Source: Silene latifolia (taxonomy: Eukaryota; Streptophyta; Magnoliopsida; Caryophyllales; Caryophyllaceae). Taken from it: a stretch of DNA of 64,000 bases. The notes under the pieces are model-generated. The model worked only from the letters and a program-made list of their open reading frames with translations. It ran no database searches and was not told the origin of the DNA. Below are positions 1 through 13,378 of the stretch, piece by piece; position 1 is the stretch's first letter; each line of letters opens with the position of its first letter. A program made the translations under genes and the position numbers. Location of the stretch: the NCBI RefSeq assembly GCF_048544455.1, contig NC_133526.1:140001-204000 (forward strand), read 5' to 3'.

Positions 1-2009
1 GTGTGAAATTAGAAACAATAATGGACATTTGATACTTAGGTGACATTTGAGGCATAACTTTTAACACCTTCCACCTTTTTTTCAATTGACCAAATGCCAT
101 TTCAACTTTCATTCTCAATGACGAATTTCGGTAATTAAAATGCTCTAACATACCTTCGGGGGATAGGTAAGAATTCGGCTCTAAATAAATGTTTTTTTTT
201 TTGAAAAAATTATATAGAATAATAATTAATCTCGGATTGTTTATACAACCGATTTGAACGAAAATTGTATCTATTTTTTAAAACTCGTCAATATTATGAA
301 ACTTATTGTTCTGCTTAACTTTTCTGAACTTAATTTTGCTGAACTTTTCTGAACTTAATTTTGCTGAACTTTTCTGAACGTAACTTAATTTTGCTGAACT
401 TAACTTATAGAGAGTGATTTTAAGTCCAAAAGAACAGGGCCTAAGTGGTTTAACCAAGTAAAGTGTGGTTTTATGGTGTTAGTGGATCTAATTTTAAAAC
501 TTAATAATGCAAGGATGTCAAGAGGGGAATTGGCGAATGAGGAGATAAATGGCGAAAGAAAAGTTAAGAGAGGCATATGATGTTAACTGTTAAGAGTGGA
601 GAATGGGACGCATCTGTAGCGGCACTTCTCAAGGATGAGCCACCAATGGTGCACCCCTACATTATCCTTGTTCCCCAATTTCCAATGCTGCTTCTCTTTC
701 AATCTCACTCCACCATTCATGTGCTCAACTTGCCCAGGAAGGAATATTACCGCATTTTTATTGTTTTTTTATTATCACACCAATTATGTTATTTACAGAG
801 TAACACCGTCCATGAAATGTAAGGAGTATGTAGTCCATATTCCGTATTGCATTAAATTTAATTTAAATGGGAATAATATTCCGACTCCAGTTGCCTGACT
901 GCCTCAAGGGAGATATTAAGAACTAGTCCTCTGACGAATTAGTCCGCGTATGTCTAAATTGGAATTGGTTGTAATTGAAATTGGAAGCTGCTTATGTCAA
1001 TTGAAATTGAAATTACAAAGAAGCAAAGATGAAGAAGAATGGATGGCAAATTTGTAGGTCCCAGTAGCAGCAATGGCGCCATAATGCCCCCCATTCTCAT
1101 TAATCTTGTGCTTTGAATCAATCCACAAGCGTACTTAGTCCACTGATTATAAGAGTATGTATAAGATGAACTTGAGCAAATTAAATAGAGTTCCCACGGC
1201 TTGAAAATAACATGCATGTATGAATTCTAGTAGGTCAGCTATGTATGCCTTAACAAACACGACGCGGTAATAAACTAATAATCAGTAGGGCAAGGATCCT
1301 TTAATGGTACAATACTTGCAAAGTATGGGGAAGCTGATGTGAGTGAGATTCTTATTAGGGTCGGCTAGCCCCCTATGTATTGGAATGGGCTCAACTGACT
1401 TGGCCATAAGTCCACCATCATCCTCCCCTGGCCCGCGCATTTGGCATTGACATGTTTGCATACACACCTACGACGTAGGTACACTTGATCATGTCCATGT
1501 ACGGGTACCCACCCTTCACCAATGTCAACACGCTGCACTTATCCATTTACTCTTGAGATATTAATTGAATTGAATGAATCTTCATAAGGAATTTCCATAC
1601 ATATGCTATACTAGCTACATATGACATTCAACACCATCACAAGCGTATCATCTATCAACCCTTATGTAAAGCTTTTTTCCGTCTACCCTGTCTATAATTT
1701 TCGGTAAGTCAGGTTTAAAACATAGCCGATTTTGGCCCTTGCTGAACAAAAAAAAAAAAAAACCATGGGCAACAAAACTGACTTCACAACTAAAAACTCA
1801 AAAGGTTTGCACAAAGCTGTACTCATTGAAAAGCTGCAACTTTGAGCATTACAAGCAGCACATGTATCTACACAAACCTCCCTAAGACATACTCCGTAAT
1901 TCCATACATATTTACAAGAGCTCAGCCGGTGGAGAATCAGTTGAACACATCGAAAGTTAGACACTTGGAACAAAACAAACCTTTTTTATGATTCTCACCA
2001 AGAATTCTG
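1..2009. other. Intergenic region, no gene recognised
   Basis: About 2 kb with only short open frames that have no recognisable protein signature and no convincing splice pattern. It holds a short tandem repeat near 311-405 and, just after it, a stretch (about 410-440) that looks like a MITE end. The part nearest 2009 is probably 3' UTR and downstream flank of the minus-strand membrane-protein gene that ends at 2010. An A-run lies at about 1748-1761. Confidence 0.5.
311..405. repeat. Short tandem repeat, about 25-bp unit
   Basis: About three and a half imperfect copies of a 25-bp unit built on CTGAACTTAATTTTGCTGAA. Similar CTGAACT/GAATTGAACT-rich stretches occur at about 33.18-33.24 kb and, inverted, at 34.20-34.38 kb, so this may be the degenerate end of a MITE family rather than an independent minisatellite. 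Confidence 0.6.
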
Positions 2010-3884
2010 TCATGCATCCTTTCCTTCTTCCTGAGGGTTTGAACTTGAAGGTTGCTCCATAGAACTACATGGACAAGAAAACTGAGAAATGCAAGAAATG
2101 GATGGAACATGCTGATCATAGTACTAGTAGTAGTAGTAGTAGTAAATACGGAGTAGTTAACTCACTCAAAAGACACAGATGACTGCTGATTTGTGGGGGC
2201 ATTGTTGAAGAGTTGGATTGAAATCAAACCCTCGTTTGTGTTAGCTGGTGCAGGAGACTCGTCTATTTCTTTTCTTACTTTACTTCCAGAGAATGCACCT
2301 GAAAAAGGACTACCCCCAAATTCAGATTTTCAACTGAGGTTGCTCAAGGACAAAATGCTAGAGTATCACTTTCATTTCACCCAAAATAACAAACCCAAAG
2401 GGGATCAAGGAGGACTACATTTGCTTTGATTATAGAGAGGGTATTTAGGATACTTTTCCTTGTATTCTTCCAAAATGACTAAGTTTGGAGCGATTAATTA
2501 CATTAATCCTCTTTAGGACGGACGGAGGGAAAAATTCTTTAACATAGTTCACAAGCTAAATGTATAACGATACAGGACTCTGGAGACTGGTACAAGCAGT
2601 CATACGGCCCGTACTAAAGGCAAGATTTTAGGGATGAGGAAGAATATACAAAGAAGATCAAAGCTAAAGGGGGAGTTTGTGAGTTACAAAGATGCACCTA
2701 TGCCATTTTGTTAGTGAAAAATAAGTCATAGGGTAAACATACATGGAAAGAAAATATTTTTTGTTCACATAAGGAACAAGGGTTTAATCTTTCCTTCTCC
2801 AGGCAAGTAGTGAGCACGCTAAAGAAGTCCCTAGAATTGTATCTGTAGAAAGACGTCATTCTTATTTGTTTTGAATCTCGCTCAAAGGGGTAACCTAAAC
2901 CTATAAACTAAAATGAATGTCAAATCCATAAAGATCATTCAAATAATGGTCCAAACACCAAATCTCTGATTTCCTTTTCTAGTAATTCTTTGGCACAGGT
3001 AGTTTATACTATATACTTCTCATTTTATACTTGAGTCGGGAGAAAAGGGGAGGGGAGGAAGGAAGGAAATAAGGAAGGGAGGAGAGGGGCAATGAAGCAA
3101 GGGTGTCTCCATCCATATCATTTATTAGATGCATTTTAATTTTGGCTTTTGTAGATAATTGGATCCATCCATTCGCCACCCCTCCATTTTCCTCCATCCC
3201 AATTTAACACCAAAACGCGGGAAAATGCATCCTTCCCTCTCTTTCTCCTTCTGTCCATATTCAGCATAAATACATCTCAGCAAGCTTTCTACAAGTGAAA
3301 AAGAAATATGCCGACAGTGCCAACATACCTTGAAAAATTATGATAATGAAAAAGAGAAGAGTTATGATCAAAGCAGTTATGCTACTGGTATAATTAGGCC
3401 GCTTAGTCTGCTTCATCTTTCTCAATGCTTTCATGCGTTCAATCCTTGCCCGTTTCCTTGCAGCAATCTCAGAGAGCTCTTTCACCAACTTGAGATCAGA
3501 AGCATTCAACAACGGGCCTTTAGGAGGTCGTGGTGGCTTGGAGGGTTTCTTCATCTTCTGCTTTTTACGTGGCTCACCAGGATTCCTCTTCTCAAGGACA
3601 GCCACTAGATCTTCGGTTTCTTCACATCCTGAACATTTGTCGACCACTAATTCTATTTGTCTACACCCAGCATTGCTCTTATTTAATAAATCATCGCTTG
3701 AGTCCGTATCACTTTCACTGCTCATTGCTCCATTACAACATGTAGCTCTACTTACTAGTGTCTTCCTCCCTATTCTACAGCTAGGAACAGTATCTCCAGA
3801 TTCTCCACTTCCCTCATCTTCTGAGGTGATAGTACCGCCACCACATTCAAGATCAACCAAGAACTCTCTCGCCCCAGAAGCCAT
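2010..3884 (-). CDS. Small single-pass membrane protein of unknown function, 3 exons, 247 aa
   Basis: Exons read on the minus strand are 3884-3329, 2298-2166 and 2064-2010 (stop TGA at 2012-2010). Junctions are CAAG/GTATGT, TTTTTCAG/GTGC, GA/GTGAGT and ATGTAG/TTCT, and the frame stays open for 248 codons. The start MASGAREF is preferred over an in-frame ATG 42 nt upstream because the latter adds an unremarkable leader. The protein has an acidic, Ser-rich N-terminal half, a basic Pro/Lys stretch (KPSKPPRPPKGP), a basic helix rich in Arg/Lys (ARKRARIERMKALRKMK), then one hydrophobic segment (ALIITLLFFIIIIF, about residues 170-185) followed by a polar tail. This order resembles a family of plant proteins annotated only as transmembrane proteins; this is recalled, not searched. 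No function is claimed. The first intron is about 1.03 kb. Confidence 0.8.
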
Positions 3885-3939
3885 AAGGCGATATATAAAC
3901 TTGTCTTCTACAACTTGTATCTTCAAAGTAATAACTTAA

Positions 3940-5219
3940 TAAAGGGAAAAAATCCAGTAAACTACTCAAAACTTATCCGAGTTCACGACAAAATTACCCA
4001 AATTAGCCTACAAATTATCACCCTATCTCCCTCTAGCTAGTGTACTCAACTGTTTCGCTTGCAAAATTGCCCAATTTAAATTGCACTATTACTTCGTAAT
4101 TGTTTTGGCAACAGCTGATATAATTCCCAAATAAAATCGGAAGCAACCTCAAAGTTTAGCTCGTAAATAGGGAAAATCCCTGCCCTTCCTGTCACCCACC
4201 AATCTGCACCACAATCCATACCATTATCAAACCCAAAAGACTTAAAACTTTCAACAATCAAGCAAAATAGGGGGGCGGGGGTTATTATTGAGGGGACAAA
4301 TAAACAGAAAAAGATAATACCCCTCCGTCCAAATCATTTGTTTAGCATCGATTAAATACTCAATACGAATAAAAAGGTAAACAATTGATTGGGACGAAGG
4401 CAGTAAATACGAGTCGAAACTTGCCTATATGAGAGTAACAGAATGTAACATCAACCAATAATGTACATAATATACCTAAATTCATAGCTACAATAGACAT
4501 AATTTCATATAACAAAAAGACACCATCATATACCATATAAACAAAAGGGAGATGAAAATGTACAAAATTAGAATAAGAAGTATGATAAATGGAAGAGAAA
4601 ATCCAAGAAACCTGGTACAAATCAGGGAGGCAAATCCTAGATCACAAGCAAAAGAGGGACAAGGGTAAACCAAACTTTGTTTATTGATATGAAGAATCTC
4701 CGAAAATTAAGGATAAAATTAATGGAGATTGGGATAAACATCAACTACCAAATTTAGAATGTAAATTATTGTGTTATGCAAAATTAATAAAATCCCAAAA
4801 CTAATGACCTCATTCAATTCAATTCAATGGTGTACTGCTCTAGTTATTATTAATAATAATAGTGGATAAAATGTGGAAAACAGTAGAAGACAAATAAAAT
4901 TTGAAATATATTACTAGTTGTTTTTTCTTCACTCTTTGGTAATTGAATTTGGATAACAGGTTGACAACAACCAGTCAACAACCCAACATAAACGGACAAG
5001 GATTTTAAGATTATAAATTTGGTGTTATTTTTTTGGATAATTTGGGTTGCGATTAACGCGTCATCATAGCTATGATTTGTGCGGCGACGACAGGTGTGAA
5101 CACAGTAACATGATTTTAGGTGAACGTGTCGTGGATTTGCGTACACTTTAACCATATTGGCTATTGAGTGCTAAAAAAGACCTCTATGGTAAAGATTAAA
5201 GAACCGCAAACAGCTTGTA
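3940..5219. other. Upstream flank of the membrane-protein gene, nothing else recognised
   Basis: AT-rich, with no protein-like frame. Part of it is likely promoter and 5' UTR of the minus-strand gene starting at 3884. I could not place an upstream untranslated exon with confidence. Confidence 0.4.
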
Positions 5220-5498
5220 AAATTAGATTAAGGTGCTGTTTGGCCTTACTTATGAAAAATGACTTTTCCTTTTTAAAATGAGTTTATTCACAAGTTACTT
5301 TTCGGAAAAGTTTTAGGTGCTGTTTGGCCAAGTTTATGTGAAAGTGTTTTTACTTCTTAAAATGAGTTTTTTAATAAACTACTTCTTGAAAAAGTTGAAG
5401 TTGTTTGGCCTAACATTTGTAAAAGTAGTTTCTTAAAAAATTAATATGTTTAGCCTACTTACTTTTATCCTATTTTTTCACTTTGTTTTTTGTTAACT

Positions 5499-5798
5499 AT
5501 ACTCCCTCCATTCATCTCCACTTTACATGTATTCCTTTTTCGTCCATTCAACTCCACTTTACATGTTTCCTTTTTAGGTCAAGAAAATGACCATGTTATC
5601 CTTATTCACACTTCATATTTACAAAAAACGTCATCCATACCCCACACTAATCCACCATAAAACCACACCTTTATATTTTTTTAACATTTTTAACCCCACC
5701 ATTCTCTTTCCCTATATACTTTTTATAGTTTTTTTAATCCGCCCCTTAATATCCGTACAAAAAGCATACTTGCGAAGTGGAGTTGAACGGAGAGAGTA
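5499..5798. mobile_element. Stowaway-like MITE, about 300 bp
   Basis: The left end TACTCCCTCCATTC and the right end GAACGGAGAGAGTA are imperfect inverted repeats flanked by TA, the usual ends of Tc1/mariner-derived Stowaway MITEs. It is inserted in the TGCTGTTTGGCC element cluster. Confidence 0.65.
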
Positions 5799-6112
5799 TT
5801 ACTTATATGTAAAACGGTCTCACAAATTATAGCACAAATTATAAGACGGTCTCACGATGCAAGACTTCTACGGAGTATAAGTTTGGCCAAGCAGAGAAGA
5901 GAAAAAGTGGAGTTACAACAAGGATTGTAAAGACACAAATTCTTGTTTCAAACGGTCATTTTTCGTCATATGTGATCATTTTATGGTGAAATCAACCAGT
6001 GTTGCCGCTTATGATAACTTGTTTTTCAATAGTGGTCACATTTGACTGTAAAATGGTTACAAAATCTCATCTTATTATTTCAAACCAAAATAACCCGTCT
6101 GAAGCAAAACCA

Positions 6113-6231
6113 ACTGATATAAAGAAGTAATGGTCTTCTGGAAAAAAAAAAAGCACATTTTTTTTGGTGCGAAAAAAAAATGTGCTTTTTTTCCAAAAGA
6201 CCATTACTTCTTTATATCAGTAATGTTTAGC
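6113..6231. repeat. Long near-perfect hairpin (inverted repeat)
   Basis: Arms of about 50 bp, starting ACTGATATAAAGAAGTAATG on the left and matching its reverse complement at about 6212-6231, face each other across a spacer of about 6 bp (GGTGCG). The arms differ only in A-run length and one or two bases. They contain the word AAAGCACATT, which also occurs just downstream at about 6241-6251. It probably arose as an inverted duplication within the surrounding MITE. Confidence 0.8.
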
Positions 6232-6679
6232 AATGACAAAAAAAGCACATTAGTAATGAATTTTTAGCACTTTATGTGAAAAGTAGAAATAGTAGTAGAA
6301 AATAGCTACTTCTACTTTTGAGGGTAAGTTATTACTTTTTTACTTTTTAAAAGCTGTTTTAAAACTCCATAATTTAGGGTGTTTGACCTATCTACTACTT
6401 TTTCAGTTACAAAAACACTTTTACAGCTTGGCCAAACACCACCTTAGTTGTTTAGCCTTACTTTTGTAAAAGCGGTTTCTCACAAAATTTATATGTTTGG
6501 CCTAACTACTTTAATACAACTTTTGTTTGCTTATTTGGATATTTATATAAAAAGTAGAAATAGAAGTAGGTTTTTGACTTCTCAAAAGCAATTTTAAAAC
6601 TCTCTAATTTACCATGTTTGGCCAAGCTACTACTTTTTCAATTACAAAAGCACTTTTTAAGTTTGGCCAAACAGCACCT

Positions 6680-7170
6680 ATAAATGTTAGATACTTAGCA
6701 AAATTAGTGTAAATATTTGGTAATTAGTAAATTAAAATTTACAGATTATAATTTTCTTTTCCAAAATTAAGTTCACCAGAACCAGACTTAAGAATATTGT
6801 CGTATTGAAAACAAATCCATTAACGCTTGTATTAGTCGTACCACAAATACTATTATACAACTGGTTGTACAAGAACGTTGTACAACTATAACCAATCTAA
6901 CTGAACTTATGTGTATTTTTTTCGAACTCTTATAATTTTTATTTTTATTTTAATTTTTTGATGTCAAAAATTAAAATTTAATTGAGCTCATATATATTAT
7001 TTTTGAGTTTCATTATAATTTTATAAGTTCAATATTTTATATTGAAACTCAGATTCTTGTAAACAAAGCTCGGAATCTATAGATTTAAGCTCAAGTATAT
7101 ATGAATAGAAAAGACAAAGCTTTTTACATTCTCTAAGTGTTTTTTTGTCTTGCATATGTATTTGCAATTA
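6680..7170. other. AT-rich intergenic stretch, nothing recognised
   Basis: Low-complexity AT-rich sequence without open frames, repeats with clear ends, or gene signals. Confidence 0.5.
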
Positions 7171-7371
7171 GGATTCTCTCCATTATTTCCTAAAAGAAAT
7201 TGAGGGTCCATTTCTTATAAACGGTGTAGATTCTATTTCGCCGCGATCCAACGGTTCATCTTTTAGCACGAAAAATAAAGGAAAAAAGCACATAAAATGA
7301 GAAAACAATATAAAATGGTTTTGTGAGAGGGAAATGGACCCTCCATTTCTTTTAGGAAATGGAGAGGATCC
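7171..7371. mobile_element. Short foldback MITE, about 200 bp
   Basis: The left end GGATTCTCTCCATTATTTCC and the right end GGAAATGGAGAGGATCC are inverted copies over about 38 bp, including the inner word AAAAGAAATGGAGGGTCC. A shorter sequence of the same kind (GGATCCTCTCC...GGAGAGGTCC) lies at about 60866-60902 in the NOMO intron. No target duplication was recognised. Confidence 0.6.
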
Positions 7372-8311
7372 CAACTCATGTATTTGAGGGATGTCAATGG
7401 GTCGGGTCTGGGTCGGGTCCACCCAAAACCGAAACCAACCCCGGAATGCCAACCTTAGACCCATACCCAACCCAGACCCGCTTGGGTCTAAAATCAGCAG
7501 ACCCATACCCAGACCCGATGGGTTTGGGTCGGGTCTGGGTCTACCATCGGGGCATCGGGTCCAATCTTCAACAAATTCACTAACAAATACTTAAGATAAA
7601 ATCCCCAATTTCCACAAACTAACAAACCCTAATTTATCAAATTTCCCCAAATCGCTCAATTTCATACCTAATTCTGAGAATTTCACTCATATTCATACAA
7701 AATATAAACCTAATTAAAGTGCAAAATCAAGAAAATGAATAAACAATAAGCAACTTTGATGCAATAAGCTCCTCTTCAACAAGAATCTCCCTGTCCCCCC
7801 TTGTCTTCTCCTCTTTATTTCATTCTGGATTAAATATGACAGTTTTCGTCATTTTTATAAAAGCATTTTGTGTATCAATGTATGCGTCTGATTGAGGGTT
7901 TAGTAATTGGAAAATGAGATGGCGACACCGGGTGTTACTCAAATTGAGCGACACCCGGGATATTATTGTAAATTACTTAGATATTTTGCTCTCCCTCCTT
8001 CAAAATTCGAATTTCAAACTAATTAAGATAAAAGGGTAATTTAGGAACTAAATATTAATCGATTAATTAAAATAATATCCATTGGCAAACAATCTGTTAA
8101 ACTTCACGTTTTTTTATGCTTGGGCTTGATTCACCTTGACAAATCCATCAAATCAATGGAAAAAACGTTGCAGAATTGACCATGAATTCACTGTTTGCTT
8201 AATTCTTCTCTTAGAAAGACCAATCTCATGCATATATATTAAAACTATTAGAAGTGAATGTAGACATATGGTGTAAAAATGTCTGGAAGATCGACAAACA
8301 TAGTTGCATAG

Positions 8312-8789
8312 TGTGATGATCCGCACACTTGAACCCTTAGTTTTATTTTATGCTTATGTAATTTTATTTCCTTGTACTTTTTTAGTAAGTAAGTTCTTAG
8401 TTTAGCTTAGTTTTAGAATAGCTTTTATTTCCATAAATGGGTATATCGCTATTCTGAACTAAACTTGAAAAATCAATGTTTCCTGCTACCAGGATGTAAA
8501 TATCAAATTTCCCTCTTTGGGGAGTACTAGTCAATCAAACATCTGCTTCCCACCAAGTTGCCTTCTTATTGCTTGTTGTTGCTTTCTTGTGAACGACTCT
8601 TGCCTTCACCTTTCTAACAAGCCCGTGTGTGTCGATCGAGACTAGGATTTCGACACCCACGACCCGAGACCGATTACGAGTGCCTAGTGCTTGACAAACA
8701 CTAGTGCCTAACGCTCTCGCTTTCATTCTTGTCAAAGCGTTTAGACAAAGGTGCGCGTCACGCCCGACTCAAAGTTTCGGACCGTGACA
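8312..8789 (+). repeat. 5' LTR of the Ty3/Gypsy element
   Basis: Direct repeat of 478 bp, nearly identical to the 3' LTR. It starts TGTGATGATCCGCACACT and ends GGACCGTGACA. It would carry the element's promoter and polyadenylation signals; I did not assign a TATA box. Confidence 0.93.
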
Positions 8790-11700
8790 TTTGGTATCGA
8801 GCCCTGGTCTTCTTGACGGGCTCTTATACGATGGCAACAAAGGCGGTAGAACCGAGTGGGACTAAAAGTGACACTAAGGCCAAATTGGCGGCTTTAGAGA
8901 AATTGATGGACGAGAAAATTCCATCCTTGGAGGCACTCATTGTGAGTTTGGGGAATACTCACCATGTAGTTGAGGAGACGGTAAGGGCATGCTTTGCCCG
9001 CTTCGAGACCGTAGACGAGTCCATAGAGGGGCATGAGAGCCGCCTTGTGGCCGTCGAAGAGGCGATTCCGAAAGAGTATAACTCGGATATGGGTTATCTC
9101 TATGATAAAGTCGAGCAACTCGAGAACATGTGCAATACCTTGATGAAAATGGCCGCGGACGGGAGTTTTGGTGGAACTCCTAAGGTGAAGCCGCCTACAC
9201 CCCTCAAGTATAGTGGGGCGAGAGATTCGAAAGAAGTCGATAATTTCATCTTCGACATGGAACAATACTTCCGAGTGAGTGCGCTCGACGAAGGTCTAAA
9301 GGTCAGTACCGCGAGTATGTACCTAACGGACGACGCTAAACAATGGTGGCGCTCGAAGCATGCCGAGATCGAGGCCGGAACCATTAGACTAGAGTCATGG
9401 AATGATTTCAAACGACTCTTCAAAGAACAATTCTACCCGGAGAACACCGATTTCCTAGCTCGAAGGAAATTGAAGAACTTGAAACATACAGGCTCGATTC
9501 GCGATTATGTGAAAGCATATTCGGCTTGTATGTTGGAGATAGCGGACATGACCGAGAAGGATCGGGTGTTTCAGTTTATTGATGGTTTGAAGGAGTGGGC
9601 TCAGCGAGAAATCATGCGACAACGACCTGAGTCCCTCGCAACTGCGATGACAGCTGCTGAAAGGCTAGTTGACTATTACACGGAGCGCGAAACCTCCCAG
9701 AAGAAGGGATTCGCTGCAACGGGCGGAAGCAACCAAAGGTTTGGAGGGACGACTTCACAAACAAGACCTCCCTCTACGGGTAATAGTCGGTTTCGTCCCG
9801 GAGGTGATAATAGGAGATGGGGTCCGACGAATTCCACTCCAACCTCTTCTAAGGGTAGTAATTCTGAAGCGTCGACTGCTAGAAAGCCGTTCGCGTGCTT
9901 CCTTTGTAGAGGACCGCACCGAATGTCCGAGTGCCCTCACCAAGGGGAGTTCAATACCCTTAAGAAGAATTTATCCAAGATGTCGGTAGAACAGAATCCC
10001 GAGGGGATAGGCCCTGATGCAGAGGGGTGCGATGATGATGAGGCCAGTGAGCAAGGAGAAATGGCTCGAATGGGAGCAGTCCACATGATGTGCTCAATGG
10101 ACAAAGGCGCTGAGCGCTCCGAGACCAAGTCCACGGAACTGATGTACGTGGAGATAAACGTCAATGGGAAGGCCACTCGAGCAATGATAGATACAAGAGC
10201 CTCCCATAATTTCGTCACCCCCGACGAAGCGAAGAGACTCGGAATGAAGTTGAACCGCGAAGGCGGAAGCATGAAAGTCATCAACTCCAAAGCCTTGCCA
10301 ATTCAGGGCGTGGCTAGAGAAGTGGTGATCAAGATGGGCGAGTGGACGGGAAGCTCGACTTCACCAAATGTCCCGATGGATGACTTTAAGATCGTCCTCG
10401 GCATGGATTTTCTCGAAGCGGACCCCAACCTTTACGGCGCCCCACAATGGATCTTTAATAATGGTGGGATCAAAACCATGTCTTGTGAAAGCTGTTGAAA
10501 CTGACCGAAAGCAAAAGGGGCCACTCCTCTCGGCAATGCAGTTGAAGAGGGGACTTCAAAAGGGAGAGCCTACATACTTGTGTACAGTGTCCATGAAAGA
10601 AGACACCTTCGCCGAATGTGTAGACCCACAAGTAGAGAAGGTGCTAGAAGACAATAAGGACTTGATGCCTGATCAGTTACCTATGAGTCTGCCACCCCGA
10701 CGTTCAGTAGACCATCAAATTGAATTACTCCCGGGCACAAGACCTCCTGCTCGAGGGCCATATCGGATGGCGCCTCCCGAATTAGCGGAACTACGAAGAC
10801 AACTAGACGATCTGATTCGCTCGGGGTCGATACGACCTTCCAAAGCTCCCTATGGAGCCCCCGTGCTCTTCCGGAAAAACAGGACGGTAGTCCGAGATTG
10901 TGTATCGACTACCGGCTCGAACAAGCGACGGTGAGGAACCGCTACCCCATCCCATTGGTAGCGGATTTGTTCGATCAATTACAAGGCGCTGTATACTTCA
11001 CCAAGCTCGACCTAAGATCTGGTTATCATCAAGTTCGAATTGCCGAAGGAGATGAGCCGAAGACTGCTTGTGTGACGAGGTATGGGTCTTTTGAATGGTT
11101 GGTCATGCCCTTCGGCTTGACAAACGCCCCTGCAACGTTTTGTACGTTGATGAATCATGTTTTCCACGAGTACCTGGACAAATTCGTGGTGGTATATCTA
11201 GACGATATCGTTGTATATAGTCGCTCATTGGCGGAACACGTAAAACACTTGGAGTTGGTGTTCGCGAAGCTCCGAGAGAACCACCTATTCGTGAAGAGAG
11301 AGAAATGTGAATTTGCCCAACCTGAAGTGAATTTCCTTGGCCACATAGTGGGCAAAGGCAAACTGAAGATGGACCCGAAGAAGATTGCCGCTATCAAGGA
11401 CTGGGGAACCCCAGGGAATGTGTCTGAGCTCCGCTCTTTCTTGGGGCTCGCAAACTATTATCGAAGATTCATCCGAGCGTATTCGAAAATTGCTTCCCCG
11501 CTCACCGACTTGTTGAAGAAGGATGCTAAGTGGGAGTGGTCTATCGACAAGAAGAGGGCCTTTGAGAAGCTCAAGGAAGCGGTGGTACAGGAACCGGTCT
11601 TGGCGTTGCCGGATATCACGAAGCCTTTTGAAGTTGAGACGGATGCCTCTGATTACGCCCTCGGGGGGGTGCTACTCCAAGAGGGTCACCCTGTGGCTTT

Positions 11701-13378
11701 CGAGAGCAGAAAGTTTAATGGAGCCGAGACTCGTTATGCGGTACAAGAGAAAGAACTCCTAGCTATTGTTCATTGCTTGCGGGGATGGAGGCATTATCTC
11801 TTGGGATCAAAGTTCGTTGTCAAGACCGATAATACCGCCGCGTCTCACTTCCCGACTCAGCCCAAGCCGACAAGCCGACAAGCTAGATGGCAAGAGTTGT
11901 TGGCGAGTTCGATGTGGAATTTGCTTACTGGACCAGAGCCGCAAACAGTCGCCGATGCCCTAAGCCGCAGATGTGATTTGGCGACATTGCACACGATTGC
12001 TCATTTGTCCACCACCACCGTGGTCACAGATATTCGAGCTAAGGCAAAGGAACACCTCGACCAAGACCCAATGGCGAGGACTCTGAAACAGTTGGCCTTA
12101 GAAGGAAAGACTCGCAAGTTTTGGGTGGAAGATGGGCTTTTATTCACGAAGGGACATCGCATCTTTGTTCCAAAGGCGCTAGGGTTGAGGAAGATGCTTC
12201 TACAAGAGTGCCATGATACCTTGTGGGCGGGTCATCCGGGATGGCGAGAGAACCTTATGCCTATTGAAGAGAAGTTACTACATCGGCCCCGGATGAAGGA
12301 TGATGTGATGGAGTACACGAAGACATGCCTCATTTGCCAAAGAAGATAAGGGAGAGAAACAGGTTGGGGGTCATTAAATCCATTGCCCGTACCTACACGA
12401 CCATGGGAGAGTATCTCTATGGACTTTATCTCTGGGTTGCCGAAAGTAGGGGCGTTAAGTGTGATCCTTGTCATTGTGGATCGATTCTCAAAATACGCGA
12501 CTTTCATTCCTCTTCCAAAGGCGTGTAGCGCTGAAGAAACTGCCACCATGTTCTTCAGACATGTTGTGAAATATTGGGGATTGCCTCAAAGTATAGTCAG
12601 TGACCGCGATTCTCGCTTCACGGGACTATTTTGGGGAGAATTGTTCAATCTCCTGGGTTCGAAGCTGCGGATGTCCTCAAGTTACCATCCTCAGACGGAT
12701 GGCCAGACTGAACGATTCAATAGCATGCTGGAAGAGTATTTGAGACACTTTGTTGGGGCAACTCAAATGGAGTGGGTAAGACTCCTTGATGTTGCCCAGT
12801 TCTGTTTTAATGTGCAGACGAGCTCTTCATCCAACAAGAGCCCGTTTGAGCTTGTTACAGGTCAACAACCGCTATTGCCTCCCACAGTTGCAGATACATA
12901 TGGAGGCCGGACAAAGAAAGCCCACGAATATGTGAAAGAATGGAACGTGAATGCCGAAATTGCTCGAGCTTACTTGGAGAAAGCGTCTCGCCGCATGAAG
13001 AAGTGGGCGGATCAGAATCGGAGACCAAGGGAGTTTAAAGTAGGCGACATGGTCATGGTGAAGCTGAACAAAGAGCAGATGAGATTCCTCCGAGGACGAG
13101 ACAAGCGTCTAGTGCGGAAGTACGAAGGCCCAATCCAAGTGACCAAACGGATTGGGAAGTAGCATACAAGCCGGACCGCCCGCTGGATGAAGTGTCACCC
13201 CCGTCTTTCATGTGAGCTGTCTAAAGCCTTACCATCCAGATCCTGAAGATCCCACCCGCAACAAGAGCAAGCGCGCCAACATCCGCTCCAATCAACTCCC
13301 AGCGACATCAGCCGACTGAACCAGCCATGAAGATTTTGAAGCGTTGCCGAGGACGGCAACAGATTAGGTGGGGGAGAG

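Larger units (their letters stand above)
5230..6679. mobile_element. Cluster of nested foldback MITEs with AGGTGCTGTTTGGCC ends
   Basis: The motif AGGTGCTGTTTGGCC begins near 5230 and again near 5314, and its reverse complement GGCCAAACAGCACCT lies at about 6665-6679. A degenerate inner copy (GGCCAAACACCACCTTAG) is near 6430. Sequence between the ends repeats CAAAAGCACTTTT/AAAAGTAG blocks in both orientations. It looks like two or more copies of one non-autonomous family inserted into each other, with a Stowaway-type MITE and a hairpin inside. No clear target duplication was found, so the superfamily is undecided (hAT or PIF/Harbinger). Confidence 0.6.

Noticed and set aside
577-1467. Small frames of 60-90 codons in the first 1.5 kb
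   Set aside because: No signal peptide, domain, codon bias or splice pattern; they overlap each other on both strands as random AT-rich frames do.
3433-3939. 168-codon plus-strand frame
   Set aside because: It is the antisense of exon 1 of the membrane-protein gene, which has a consistent three-exon structure on the minus strand.
7183-7594. Several frames of about 70-107 codons rich in Gly, Pro and Thr
   Set aside because: They arise from GGGTCGGGT subterminal repeats of the hAT-like element and from the MITE before it.
8535-8735. 66-codon minus-strand frames in both LTRs
   Set aside because: Identical because the LTRs are identical; no protein similarity, antisense to the element.
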